Assembly: GCA_017549565.1 (NCBI GenBank)
Contig: JAFYUI010000029.1
Location: 1-64,000, forward strand
DNA from: Clostridia bacterium
GTDB lineage: Bacteria > Bacillota > Clostridia > Oscillospirales > Acutalibacteraceae
Direction: 5' to 3'
DNA length: 64,000 bases
This document shows positions 1 to 7,452 of this stretch, piece by piece (the first letter of the stretch is position 1; every line of letters starts with the position of its first letter). A model generated the notes under the pieces. The model was given only the letters and a program-made list of their open reading frames with translations. It did not search any database and was not told where the DNA came from. The position numbers and the translations under genes were made by a program.

Positions 1-1
1 C

Positions 2-268
2 GAAATGCGCAAGGCCGTTGCTGCTGGTTATTGGGATATGTTCCGTTACAACCCTGCTCTTAAAGCAGAAGGTAAGAATCCCTTCTCACTCGACAGCAAG
101 CCCGCTACTGCTGATTATAAGGAATTCCTCCTTAACGAAGCTCGTTACTCATCACTCACCCGTTCCTTCCCAGAACGCGCTGATGAACTCTTCGAGCAAG
201 CAAGCGAAGCTGCAAAAGCTCGTCGTGCTCACCTTGAAAAATTGGTTGAGCTTTACGGCAAGCAATAA
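2..268 (+). CDS. nifJ: Pyruvate:ferredoxin (flavodoxin) oxidoreductase, C-terminal end (partial)
   Basis: This is the last 88 codons of a reading frame that enters from the left edge and stops with TAA at 266-268. The peptide (GYWDMFRYNP..., GKNPFSLDSKP..., YKEFLLNEARYSSLTR...) matches the conserved C-terminal tail of the large single-chain anaerobic pyruvate:ferredoxin oxidoreductase, which oxidatively decarboxylates pyruvate to acetyl-CoA with thiamine diphosphate and iron-sulfur clusters and reduces ferredoxin. None of the catalytic or cluster-binding domains lie in this window, so identification rests on the tail alone. The ATG at position 5 is internal, not a start. A strong intrinsic terminator follows 15 bases after the stop, so this gene ends its transcript. 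Confidence 0.85.
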   Translation, partial: EMRKAVAAGYWDMFRYNPALKAEGKNPFSLDSKPATADYKEFLLNEARYSSLTRSFPERADELFEQASEAAKARRAHLEKLVELYGKQ

Positions 269-282
269 TCAGTAATATAATT

Positions 283-310
283 AAAGCCACCGAGAAATCG
301 GTGGCTTTTC
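283..310 (+). terminator. Intrinsic terminator of the pyruvate:ferredoxin oxidoreductase gene
   Basis: The arms GCCACCGA (286-293) and TCGGTGGC (298-305) pair perfectly around a GAAA loop, extended by AAA/TTT, and are followed by a T-rich run. It is a textbook rho-independent terminator. Confidence 0.9.
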
Positions 311-454
311 CTTTTATAAAACTGCAAAAATAAACAATAATACACCTTGAAAGGCCGACTATACTGACAGTAGAGTTTAAAATCACAACAATAGAGTGCT
401 TTTATACATACAAAATGTTAAAATAACATATAGTTCAATTTGAAAGGAAAAATT
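311..454. other. Gap between nifJ and the DegV gene
   Basis: This stretch of 144 bases holds the presumed promoter of the DegV gene but no hexamer pair with good spacing stands out. A TAAAAT at about 419 could be a -10 box. I see no reading frame or RNA structure here. Confidence 0.3.
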
Positions 455-1303
455 ATGGAAAATAAATATAACAGCTTTCGCATTGTTGCCGATTCAGCGG
501 CAGATCTATTCACGCTTAATAATGTTCCTTTTTCGTCGGCGCCCCTAAAAATCATTACCGATGAAAAGGAATTTTGCGACAATAAAGACATAAATATTGC
601 CGAAATGGTGGATTATCTAAAAACATATAAGGGTAAATCAACCTCATCATGCCCCAACCCTGACGAGTGGCTTAAAGCTTTTGGTAATTCAAAGTATATT
701 TTTGCGGTTGCCATCACAAGCGGACTTTCGGGCAGCTTTAACGCCGCAATGGCGGCAAAAGAAATTTATGAAACCGAACACCCGGACCGCCGCGTGTTTG
801 TTATTGACTCACTTTCGGCAGGACCCGGTGAAGCAATACTCGTAGAAAAACTTGAAGAACTTATATTAAGTGGCAAGGATTTTGACACAATTTCGAAAGA
901 AATTATTAAATATCAAGAAAAAACCGGTTTGATTTTTATTTTACAATCGTTAACCAATTTTGCCAACAACGGCAGAATTAGCCCCGCTGTTGCAAAAATC
1001 GCAGGACTGCTTGGTATTTGCATTGTGGGCAAAGCAAGCGACCAAGGCACTTTGCAACCTCTTGATAAATGCCGTGGACTTAGAAAGTCGATTGATACAA
1101 TTTTAGAAAACCTTATTGCTAACGGTTTTAATGGCGGTAAAATAAGAATAGCTCATTGCTTTAATGAAAGTGGCGCTAATGAACTTAAAACTAAAATTTT
1201 AGAAAAGTTTAATACGGCTAATATCAAGATTTATTCAACCCAAGGTCTTTGCAGCTTTTACGCTGAAAAAGGCGGAATACTTATTGGATATGAAACAGTT
1301 TAA
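455..1303 (+). CDS. DegV family fatty-acid-binding protein
   Basis: The product is 282 aa, the usual size for DegV. It shows the N-terminal VADSAADL motif (residues 11-18) and the TSGLSGSFNAA motif near residue 88, both typical of the family, which binds one fatty acid in a buried pocket and in Firmicutes (as FakB) presents exogenous fatty acids to the kinase FakA. The ATG at 455 is chosen because GAAAGG at 442-447 precedes it at good spacing; a TTG at 440 is in frame but overlaps no ribosome site. The gene stands alone, with terminators on both sides. No FakA-like kinase is nearby, so a role in phospholipid synthesis is inferred only from the family. Confidence 0.85.
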   Translation: MENKYNSFRIVADSAADLFTLNNVPFSSAPLKIITDEKEFCDNKDINIAEMVDYLKTYKGKSTSSCPNPDEWLKAFGNSKYIFAVAITSGLSGSFNAAMAAKEIYETEHPDRRVFVIDSLSAGPGEAILVEKLEELILSGKDFDTISKEIIKYQEKTGLIFILQSLTNFANNGRISPAVAKIAGLLGICIVGKASDQGTLQPLDKCRGLRKSIDTILENLIANGFNGGKIRIAHCFNESGANELKTKILEKFNTANIKIYSTQGLCSFYAEKGGILIGYETV

Positions 1304-1305
1304 AT

Positions 1306-1338
1306 AAAAACAGCAGGAAAAATTCCTGCTGTTTTTAT
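1306..1338. terminator. Bidirectional terminator between convergent genes
   Basis: A perfect stem (left arm 1306-1319, right arm 1323-1336) with core CAGCAGGA/TCCTGCTG is flanked by A-runs and T-runs on both sides. It can end both the DegV gene and the minus-strand permease-like gene, whose stop codon lies inside it. Confidence 0.88.
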
Positions 1339-2972
1339 TTTGCTAAATTTTTAGTACTCTTTCGATATAAAAGATAAAGTACAAGCAATAAAGCCAATGG
1401 AACCATTACCACCGTTACAGTTGTGAGCAACATTAACATATCGTTTGCGGCGGCAATACCACTTCTTGCTATACCGCCCGAAGAAACCATCGCAGAGATA
1501 TCGGCCCAAATTTTTAGGTTTTGGTCATATATGTTGGAGCCACCACTGTGCCATATACCTCTTATCACACCGATTGCATAAAATGAAGATAACACAAAAA
1601 AGCTTCCCAATAAAATACCTAATATGCGTGGCTTTCGGTCATAAAAAACAAGTTTTACGGTGAGATATACCAGAAATACCGCCATTAAAAATTCAAAGCT
1701 TGATAAGAAATTAAACACATAAACATTATAACTGTTAACTATTCCCAACCAACTGAAAGTAAAAAAACCACAAATAAATAAAAACGGTACAAAGCAAAAT
1801 AATAACAGCTTTTGTCGTTTAAACGCTTTGAACAGCCCAAGCCCAACGCCCGAAGGAAGTGCAACAGAAAGGCACACAGACATTATCATTGCCGGCACTA
1901 CAACCAGCGAATTAGCAAGATACTTTGAAAAAGAAACCTCAAAATTCGATGTTAATGGTGCTAAATTAGAAAAATTTTGAAGAGTTGGCCTTTTGACAAA
2001 AAGGTGAGACGGAAAAACCAGTAATTCATCTAATGGCATAAACGCCCTTGATAAATACATTGAAACAAAAAACAAAACGATTACAAACCCCTGCAACGCA
2101 ATTAAAAAGGTTATAAATCCTATTGTTTTAACTGCCCTGCAATTTAAATTAATGTCTTTAAAAAGTTTCCATAACCCGAAAGACACCAAACAAACCACTG
2201 CACACCAACCGATAAGCATTATAAGGCCTATAAACAAAATCGCATAAGCAAAGCCCACATCAAACCTTGTCATAAGGTAATCTTGAAATATTGTATAAAG
2301 CCAATCCGCACTATTATTATTTGATGGATATCCAACAATAGCGGTTACTCTTCCGCCGCCGGTGTACATTAATACGGGAATTAAACAAACCGCAATTGCA
2401 GCTCCTAAAAAACTGTGCTTCATTCTTGCGGCGATATATGAAATTGAAAATACGGGTGCCAAACAATAAAGCCAAAGTTCAATAACCGCCAACGGCGCCG
2501 AAAAATGTTGTGTAAACGGTATTGGTTTGTCGATAACAGAGGCATTCATAAGCAAAGAATTTAATATTCCATAACTGTCCCCACTAAAAAACACATTAAA
2601 GAAATTAGAAAGCATGGCACAGGTAATGCTTATAACAGCAAACACACCCATAACTGTAATGCCAAACGGCAATTTAAGCTTTGCCATAAAAATTGCAGGT
2701 AAAACGGCTGTAATAATAAGCAATATTGCCGTGACACAAACCATAACAACCGTGTTGCCAAGACATTTTCTAATTACTTCATCTTTGAAAATATACGAAT
2801 AATTTTCAAAACCTATAAATGTTGGTTTTTCTACCATTGTATATTTGGTGAGACTGTAGAAAAATTTTTCCATTAAGTTATATAATCCAAAAGTCGCCAT
2901 AATAAACACAGGTATTTGAAAAAATATTCCAAACGGTGAGCTTATTTTTTTGTTATTAAAAACTTCACCCAC
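1335..2972 (-). CDS. Fused ABC-type sugar permease-like membrane protein
   Basis: The 545-aa product is very hydrophobic with roughly a dozen membrane segments. Its first half has the MalF-like pattern FIGFENYSYIFKDE followed by a membrane helix starting LGNTVVMV, and its second half has the MalG-like pattern ELLVFPSHLF, PTLQNFS, then KYLANSLVV. This suggests that two permease subunits of a carbohydrate ABC importer are fused in one chain. I cannot find a clear EAA loop (the ATPase contact) in either half. No binding protein or ATPase lies nearby. The start is GTG at 2972, six bases after GGGAGGG; a TTG at 2987 overlaps that ribosome site and is rejected. The function is inferred from pattern similarity and could be wrong. 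Confidence 0.5.
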   Translation of the reverse strand: MGEVFNNKKISSPFGIFFQIPVFIMATFGLYNLMEKFFYSLTKYTMVEKPTFIGFENYSYIFKDEVIRKCLGNTVVMVCVTAILLIITAVLPAIFMAKLKLPFGITVMGVFAVISITCAMLSNFFNVFFSGDSYGILNSLLMNASVIDKPIPFTQHFSAPLAVIELWLYCLAPVFSISYIAARMKHSFLGAAIAVCLIPVLMYTGGGRVTAIVGYPSNNNSADWLYTIFQDYLMTRFDVGFAYAILFIGLIMLIGWCAVVCLVSFGLWKLFKDINLNCRAVKTIGFITFLIALQGFVIVLFFVSMYLSRAFMPLDELLVFPSHLFVKRPTLQNFSNLAPLTSNFEVSFSKYLANSLVVVPAMIMSVCLSVALPSGVGLGLFKAFKRQKLLLFCFVPFLFICGFFTFSWLGIVNSYNVYVFNFLSSFEFLMAVFLVYLTVKLVFYDRKPRILGILLGSFFVLSSFYAIGVIRGIWHSGGSNIYDQNLKIWADISAMVSSGGIARSGIAAANDMLMLLTTVTVVMVPLALLLVLYLLYRKSTKNLAK

Positions 2973-3007
2973 ATATAACCCTCCCAAAATTAAATCTTTT
3001 CATTTTT

Positions 3008-3036
3008 ATTTTACAATATTAATTTACACATTTCAA
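3008..3036 (-). promoter_or_regulatory. Sigma-A-type promoter of the permease-like gene
   Basis: Read on the minus strand, TTGAAA (3031-3036) and TAAAAT (3008-3013) are separated by 17 bases, upstream of the GTG start. Confidence 0.65.
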
Positions 3037-3068
3037 CATTTCTTTTGTATCTATAATATAACAGCTAT

Positions 3069-3118
3069 ATAAAAAAGAACTTGTGCAGTGCAAAATATAA
3101 CACCACGCAAGCTCTTTG
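3069..3118 (-). terminator. Terminator of the cofE-like/guaA operon
   Basis: On the minus strand a long imperfect hairpin begins with AAAGAGCTTG and closes with CAAGTTCTTT, with inner pairs GTG/CAC, then runs into six T residues at 3071-3076. It lies 40 to 90 bases after the guaA stop. Confidence 0.75.
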
Positions 3119-3156
3119 AAATATATTATTTTTCCTATTATTAAATACTGTACCTG

Positions 3157-4137
3157 TTATTCAAATTCTATCGTTCCCACAGGTTTTGGGGTGATATCCA
3201 TAAGTACTCGGCTTATGCCGTTAACCTCACTTGTGATGCGAGCGGTAATCTTGTGAAGAACTTCATAAGGGATTTCTTCAATAGTAGCAGTCATTGCATC
3301 GGTAGTGTTAACAGCACGAATAATCGCACACCAACCATCAAGGCGCTTGCCGTCAATAACACCCACTGCGGTCATATCGGGAATAGCAATAAAATATTGC
3401 CAAACCTTTTCGGCTAAACCGCAAATGTCAAATTCTTCCCTTAAAATTGCGTCGGCCTCGCGAAGAGCATGTAATCTGTCGCGGGTAATTGCGCCAAGAC
3501 ATCTAACACCAAGACCTGGGCCCGGGAAGGGCTGGCGGTAAACCATTGCATGCGGAAGGCCTAATGCTTCACCAACAACGCGTACCTCGTCCTTATAAAG
3601 AAGCTTAACGGGTTCGACAAGTTCCATTTCCATATCTTCGGGTAGACCACCAACATTATGGTGTGCCTTAACACCGTCAGATTCTAAAATATCGGGGTAA
3701 ATTGTACCCTGCGCCAAGAAAGAAATACCCTCTATCTTGGCTGCCTCTTCATCAAATACTTTAATGAATTCGCCACCAATAATTTTCCTCTTCTTTTCGG
3801 GGTCGCTAACGCCCTGAAGTAAATTTAAAAATCGGTCAGTAGCATCGATATAAATAAGGTTGGCATCAAGTTCTTTGCCAAAAACCTCAATAACCTGTTC
3901 GCTTTCACCTTTACGCATCAAACCATGGTTTACATGAACGCAAACAAGTTGTTTGCCAATGGCTTTTATAAGCAAAGCGGCAACGACTGAAGAGTCTACA
4001 CCGCCTGAAAGTGCCAAAAGCACCTTCTTATCGCCAACCTGCCGACGAATTTCCTTTATTTGTTCATCAATAAATTCGTTTGCAAGTTCGAATGTATTAA
4101 TTCGTTTCATATTTTCTGGGCGGACATTATTTGACAT
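3157..4137 (-). CDS. guaA: GMP synthase, ATP-pyrophosphatase subunit (no glutaminase domain)
   Basis: The 326-aa protein is the synthetase half of GMP synthase, which adenylates XMP and aminates it to GMP. The PP-loop SGGVDSS lies at residues 44-50, the GPGLGVR segment follows mid-protein, and the dimerisation domain ends in the family-typical KPVGTIEFE. The N-terminal class-I glutamine amidotransferase domain of ordinary bacterial GuaA (about 200 residues) is absent, and no separate glutaminase lies in the window. The start ATG at 4137 has AAAGAGGTG just upstream. The gene sits 26 bases after the CofE-like gene and surely shares its transcript. Either a separate glutaminase subunit is encoded elsewhere, as in archaea, or the enzyme uses free ammonia. 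Confidence 0.9.
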   Translation of the reverse strand: MSNNVRPENMKRINTFELANEFIDEQIKEIRRQVGDKKVLLALSGGVDSSVVAALLIKAIGKQLVCVHVNHGLMRKGESEQVIEVFGKELDANLIYIDATDRFLNLLQGVSDPEKKRKIIGGEFIKVFDEEAAKIEGISFLAQGTIYPDILESDGVKAHHNVGGLPEDMEMELVEPVKLLYKDEVRVVGEALGLPHAMVYRQPFPGPGLGVRCLGAITRDRLHALREADAILREEFDICGLAEKVWQYFIAIPDMTAVGVIDGKRLDGWCAIIRAVNTTDAMTATIEEIPYEVLHKITARITSEVNGISRVLMDITPKPVGTIEFE

Positions 4138-4163
4138 AAAGCACCTCTTTCGCCTTGGATAAA

Positions 4164-5354
4164 TCAGTTTGTATAATTGTCGAAATAGCCCTGAACCAAA
4201 ACAACAGGAGTGCCCTTATCACCAGAGCCGGAGGTAAGGTCGCAAAGTGAGCCGATAAGGTCGGTCAAGCGGCGGGGGGTTGTACCCTGTGCGGTCATAT
4301 CGTCGATAACAACGGTGCCCTTTTCCTTAATCTTTTTAGAAATAGCATCCTTAAGTTCTTGCCCTGAAAGGTTTACAAAGTCATTATCAGCCAAATATTT
4401 AAGCTTGATTTCGTTAGGTGTTCCTTCAAGACCTGCGGTATATGCGGGAGAAACGCAGGGGTCTGCAAGTTCCCAAATCTTACCAAGCGGGTCTTTAAAT
4501 GCGCCGTCACCATAAACCATAACCTCAACATGCTTGCCTGTTCTTTCTAAAATCTTTTGCTGAATTTCTTCAACTAAGGGTTGGCAATTTCTTGGGAAAA
4601 GCTTAATGGTGTCTTCGGTAGATTTATTAGAGCCCAAAAGACCGTAATTTTCATTATAACCGCTGCCGTTAACAGAGCTTGACAAGATTTGGTCCATACC
4701 GTAAACGATACGAGCGCCTGCTTTTTTCAAAACGCGTCTTGTCTTTTCACGGGTGTGGATGTCACAGTTCAAAACACAGTCGGTATACTTCAAAATGGCG
4801 GTGGGCTGATTAGCAAAAATAACCTCAACCTCAGCGCCGCTTTCACGGATAAGCTGTTGATAATATTCAACATAGTCAACGCCTGTAAACTGTAAACGGT
4901 GAACACCGAAAACCTCACGATAACGTTCAAGAGTTAAAACATCAGAGAAGGGGTTAATTCCTGCTTCTTCAAGTTTTTCCATATCAGCAAGGTCGTTACC
5001 AACTTCGTCGGTAGGATAAGAAAGCATTAAAACGATTTTTTTAACACCCTTGGCAATACCTCTAAGACAAATTGAAAAACGGTTGCGTGACAAAATCGGT
5101 AAAATAACACCAATAGTCTCTCCACCGAATTTTTCCTTAACATCGGTTGCAATAGCATCGATGTGAGCATAGTTACCTTGTGCACGAGCAACGATTGATT
5201 CGGTCATTGAGATAACATCGCGGTCTCGAAGCTCAAAGCCCTCGCTTTCAGCAGCTTCTAAAACACTGTCGGTTACGATTTGCGCCAAATCATCGCCTTG
5301 GCGGATGATAGGACAACGAATACCACGAGATACTGTACCAACTTTTCTTTCCAT
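4164..5354 (-). CDS. CofE-like (coenzyme F420-0 gamma-glutamyl ligase family) protein
   Basis: The 396-aa product resembles the CofE/F420-0:L-glutamate ligase family, which forms an amide between a phosphorylated acid and glutamate using GTP. Supporting patterns are the N-terminal GDDLAQIVTDSVLEAAES region, DVISMTESIVARAQGN, and the late DPCVSPAYTAGLEG and TVVIDDMTAQGTTP segments. No other F420 biosynthesis gene is visible and Clostridia generally do not make F420, so the substrate is probably different. ATG at 5354 follows AAGGTGA. It is the first gene of an operon with the glutaminase-less GMP synthase, which suggests a role linked to nucleotide or amide-nitrogen metabolism; that is inference. 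Confidence 0.7.
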   Translation of the reverse strand: MERKVGTVSRGIRCPIIRQGDDLAQIVTDSVLEAAESEGFELRDRDVISMTESIVARAQGNYAHIDAIATDVKEKFGGETIGVILPILSRNRFSICLRGIAKGVKKIVLMLSYPTDEVGNDLADMEKLEEAGINPFSDVLTLERYREVFGVHRLQFTGVDYVEYYQQLIRESGAEVEVIFANQPTAILKYTDCVLNCDIHTREKTRRVLKKAGARIVYGMDQILSSSVNGSGYNENYGLLGSNKSTEDTIKLFPRNCQPLVEEIQQKILERTGKHVEVMVYGDGAFKDPLGKIWELADPCVSPAYTAGLEGTPNEIKLKYLADNDFVNLSGQELKDAISKKIKEKGTVVIDDMTAQGTTPRRLTDLIGSLCDLTSGSGDKGTPVVLVQGYFDNYTN

Positions 5355-5389
5355 TGATTTTCACCTTAAATCTTAAAAATTTATAACAT

Positions 5390-5410
5390 AAAATAGTTAC
5401 AAACTATTTT
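5390..5410 (-). promoter_or_regulatory. Perfect inverted repeat upstream of the cofE-like gene
   Basis: AAAATAGTT (5390-5398) and AACTATTTT (5402-5410) form a 9-bp perfect palindrome around three bases. It overlaps a possible minus-strand -10 box (TAAAAT, 5406-5411) and could be an operator or a leader hairpin. Confidence 0.5.
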
Positions 5411-5490
5411 AACACATCTATAATATGAAATCTACATTTTTTTATAATTTTTTTAATTTTTTTGCCGATTTTTCACACCAAATGCCTGTT

Positions 5491-5518
5491 CTATTTTAGG
5501 ACAAGGGTTGCATAGGTT
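5491..5518 (+). promoter_or_regulatory. Possible sigma-E-type promoter of the spoIIIA operon
   Basis: CATAGGTT (5511-5518) resembles the sigma-E -10 consensus CATACAAT, with CTATTTT 13 bases upstream in the -35 place. The operon is known to be sigma-E controlled in other spore formers. The match is weak. Confidence 0.35.
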
Positions 5519-5536
5519 TTATTGAGGTGAATTTTT

Positions 5537-6457
5537 TTGATTTTAGATAAATCACTAACCGCTATACTTTATGCCCTGCCCTTAAAAATTCGGCAAGCGC
5601 TTTATAGTCTTTCGCCCGAAATTCAAAGCAGTATTTCAGAAATTCGGCTTAGAAAAAATTTACCTGTTGCCCTAACCGTTTATGACAAAACCTTGTTTTT
5701 GAAAACAAACGGACAAACCTATTTAAAATATGCAAGCGACCTTTTAATTTGCGATGAGCAAACCTTAAATGATTGCTTTAATCTTTTATGCGAGGGCTCG
5801 GTTTTTGCGCACGAAAAAGAACTTAGGGAAGGGTTTATAATAATGCAAAACGGAAGCCGTGCGGGTGTGTGCGGTAATTTAAGTGGTGGCATAATGCAGA
5901 ATGTAACCTCACTTAATTTACGCATAAGTCGCGAGGTTAAGGGCTGTGCCAACACTGTTTTGCAAAATTTTAAGTACAGCGGTCTTTTAATTGCAGGCCC
6001 GCCTGCAAGTGGTAAAACCACCCTGCTTCGTGACCTTGTCCGACAGCTTTCAAGCGGCGATGCGCAAAAGCTTTACCGCACCGCAGTAATTGACACCAGA
6101 GGTGAAATTGCAGGTGGCGGTCAGCTTGATTTAGGGCTTTCGACCGATGTGTTAAATTGCAGCGACAAGGCAAAAGGTATTGAAATTGCACTTCGCACTA
6201 TGTCACCCGATTTTATTGCATTTGATGAAATTGGAAATTTAGACGAGCTTTATGCCGTTAGCCAAAGCTTTTTATCGGGTGTAGGCATCATCACAACCGC
6301 CCACATTGAAAACCTTTTTGACCTTAAAAGCCGCGAAATCACAAGCCGCCTTTTAAAAAGCGGTGCAATAAAGCAGGTTGCGTTAATGCCACGAAAAATT
6401 GGCGATGAAATTAAAATTATTTCAGTTAAGGAGCTTTTCAATGACAACTTTATTTAA
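5537..6457 (+). CDS. spoIIIAA: Stage III sporulation protein AA (ATPase)
   Basis: The 306-aa protein is a secretion-type ATPase of the mother-cell half of the SpoIIIA-SpoIIQ channel that supports forespore gene expression after engulfment. A Walker A motif (GPPASGKTT, about residues 154-162) and a Walker B motif (FIAFDEIG, Asp near residue 230) are intact. The start is TTG at 5537, six bases after GAGGTGA; no ATG fits. The gene heads an eight-gene operon and overlaps spoIIIAB by 17 bases. The length agrees with the family. Confidence 0.95.
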   Translation: MILDKSLTAILYALPLKIRQALYSLSPEIQSSISEIRLRKNLPVALTVYDKTLFLKTNGQTYLKYASDLLICDEQTLNDCFNLLCEGSVFAHEKELREGFIIMQNGSRAGVCGNLSGGIMQNVTSLNLRISREVKGCANTVLQNFKYSGLLIAGPPASGKTTLLRDLVRQLSSGDAQKLYRTAVIDTRGEIAGGGQLDLGLSTDVLNCSDKAKGIEIALRTMSPDFIAFDEIGNLDELYAVSQSFLSGVGIITTAHIENLFDLKSREITSRLLKSGAIKQVALMPRKIGDEIKIISVKELFNDNFI

Positions 6458-6860
6458 AATTTTAGGGCTTTTACTTATTTTGGTTGTTTCTACCGCAGTC
6501 GGCTTTTTAAAGGCATTTTCACTTAAAGAACGACTTAACAATCTTATTGAAATTAAAAAAGGGCTTTTTTTAATTAAAGAACGGCTCCGTTTACACAGTG
6601 GCAACAAAGAACGGCTTTTGCATCAATGTATTGGTAATACCAATAACTGTTTAAAGGGTGATGACCTATCACTTTGGAACGAATTTTTACTAAGCTTTGG
6701 TCTTGGTGACACCGAAACCGAATTTAAGCGATGCGAAAGCTATATTACACTTTTTGAAATCAAAATTTCAGATGCCGAAAAGGCCTTTAACGAACAGCAA
6801 AAGCTTTATAAATGCCTTGGATTTTTGTGCGGTGTATTTATTTGTATTTTTCTTTTATAG
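6441..6860 (+). CDS. spoIIIAB: Stage III sporulation protein AB
   Basis: This 139-aa protein begins with a hydrophobic anchor (residues 3-24), followed by a mostly helical region with FSLKERLNNLIEIKKGL, and ends with a second membrane segment. It is the GspF/type II secretion-like membrane component of the SpoIIIA channel. The ATG at 6441 lies inside the end of spoIIIAA and has AAGGAG about eight bases upstream, so translation is coupled. Confidence 0.93.
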   Translation: MTTLFKILGLLLILVVSTAVGFLKAFSLKERLNNLIEIKKGLFLIKERLRLHSGNKERLLHQCIGNTNNCLKGDDLSLWNEFLLSFGLGDTETEFKRCESYITLFEIKISDAEKAFNEQQKLYKCLGFLCGVFICIFLL

Positions 6861-6869
6861 GTGATTTTT

Positions 6870-7064
6870 ATGGATGTGGATTTTATATTTAGAATTGCCG
6901 CTATCGGCATTATTGTAACGGTGTTAAATCAGGTGCTTATACGCTCGGGCAGAGAGGAACAGGCAATGCTTACCACCCTTGCGGGTCTTGTTGTGGTGCT
7001 TTTAATGGTGGTAAACGCCGTTGCCGACCTTTTTACAACCGTAAAGGATTTATTTGGACTTTAA
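6870..7064 (+). CDS. spoIIIAC: Stage III sporulation protein AC
   Basis: This 64-aa protein consists almost entirely of two membrane helices, as in other SpoIIIAC proteins. The segment GREEQAMLTTLAGLVVVLLM is characteristic. ATG at 6870 is preferred over an in-frame GTG at 6861 because AGGTGA at 6859-6864 gives five bases of spacing to the ATG. It lies directly between spoIIIAB and spoIIIAD. Confidence 0.93.
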   Translation: MDVDFIFRIAAIGIIVTVLNQVLIRSGREEQAMLTTLAGLVVVLLMVVNAVADLFTTVKDLFGL

Positions 7065-7065
7065 A

Positions 7066-7452
7066 ATGGACATTTTTAAAATTATCATAATTTGTATTGT
7101 CAGCACTGTTCTTTGTGTAGTTTTGCGCCCATATAAAAGTGAATATTCGGTTTTAATTGCAATTTTAACTGCTGTTTTGGTGCTTATTTTTGTTTTGAAA
7201 TCACTGATTTCACCCCTTAATTTAATTGCCGATAAAATAATTTCGGCAGGGGTTGAAATTAAATATTTTAAGGTTGCGCTTAAAGCGGTTGGCATTGGCT
7301 ATGTAACAAGCTTTGCGGCGGACATTTGCAAGGATGCGGGACAAACCTCATTATCATCCCTTTGCGAAACTGCGGGCAAATGTGCGATATTTGTTTTATC
7401 CATACCGCTTTTAATAAGCGTTTGCGATATGGCATTGGGGTTTATAAAATGA
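7066..7452 (+). CDS. spoIIIAD: Stage III sporulation protein AD
   Basis: The 128-aa protein has four predicted membrane segments and the conserved KDAGQTSLSSLCETAGK stretch (known form: KDAGQ...E.AGK). It is a membrane subunit of the SpoIIIA channel. The start is not certain. ATG at 7066, one base after the spoIIIAC stop, gives the family-like N-terminus MDIFKII. An in-frame TTG at 7054 lies five bases after AAAGGA and would add four residues and overlap spoIIIAC. Confidence 0.92.
   Translation: MDIFKIIIICIVSTVLCVVLRPYKSEYSVLIAILTAVLVLIFVLKSLISPLNLIADKIISAGVEIKYFKVALKAVGIGYVTSFAADICKDAGQTSLSSLCETAGKCAIFVLSIPLLISVCDMALGFIK

Noticed and set aside
5355..5536. Purine riboswitch or PurR box before cofE-guaA
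   Set aside because: Neither the aptamer core nor the PurR box pattern is present.
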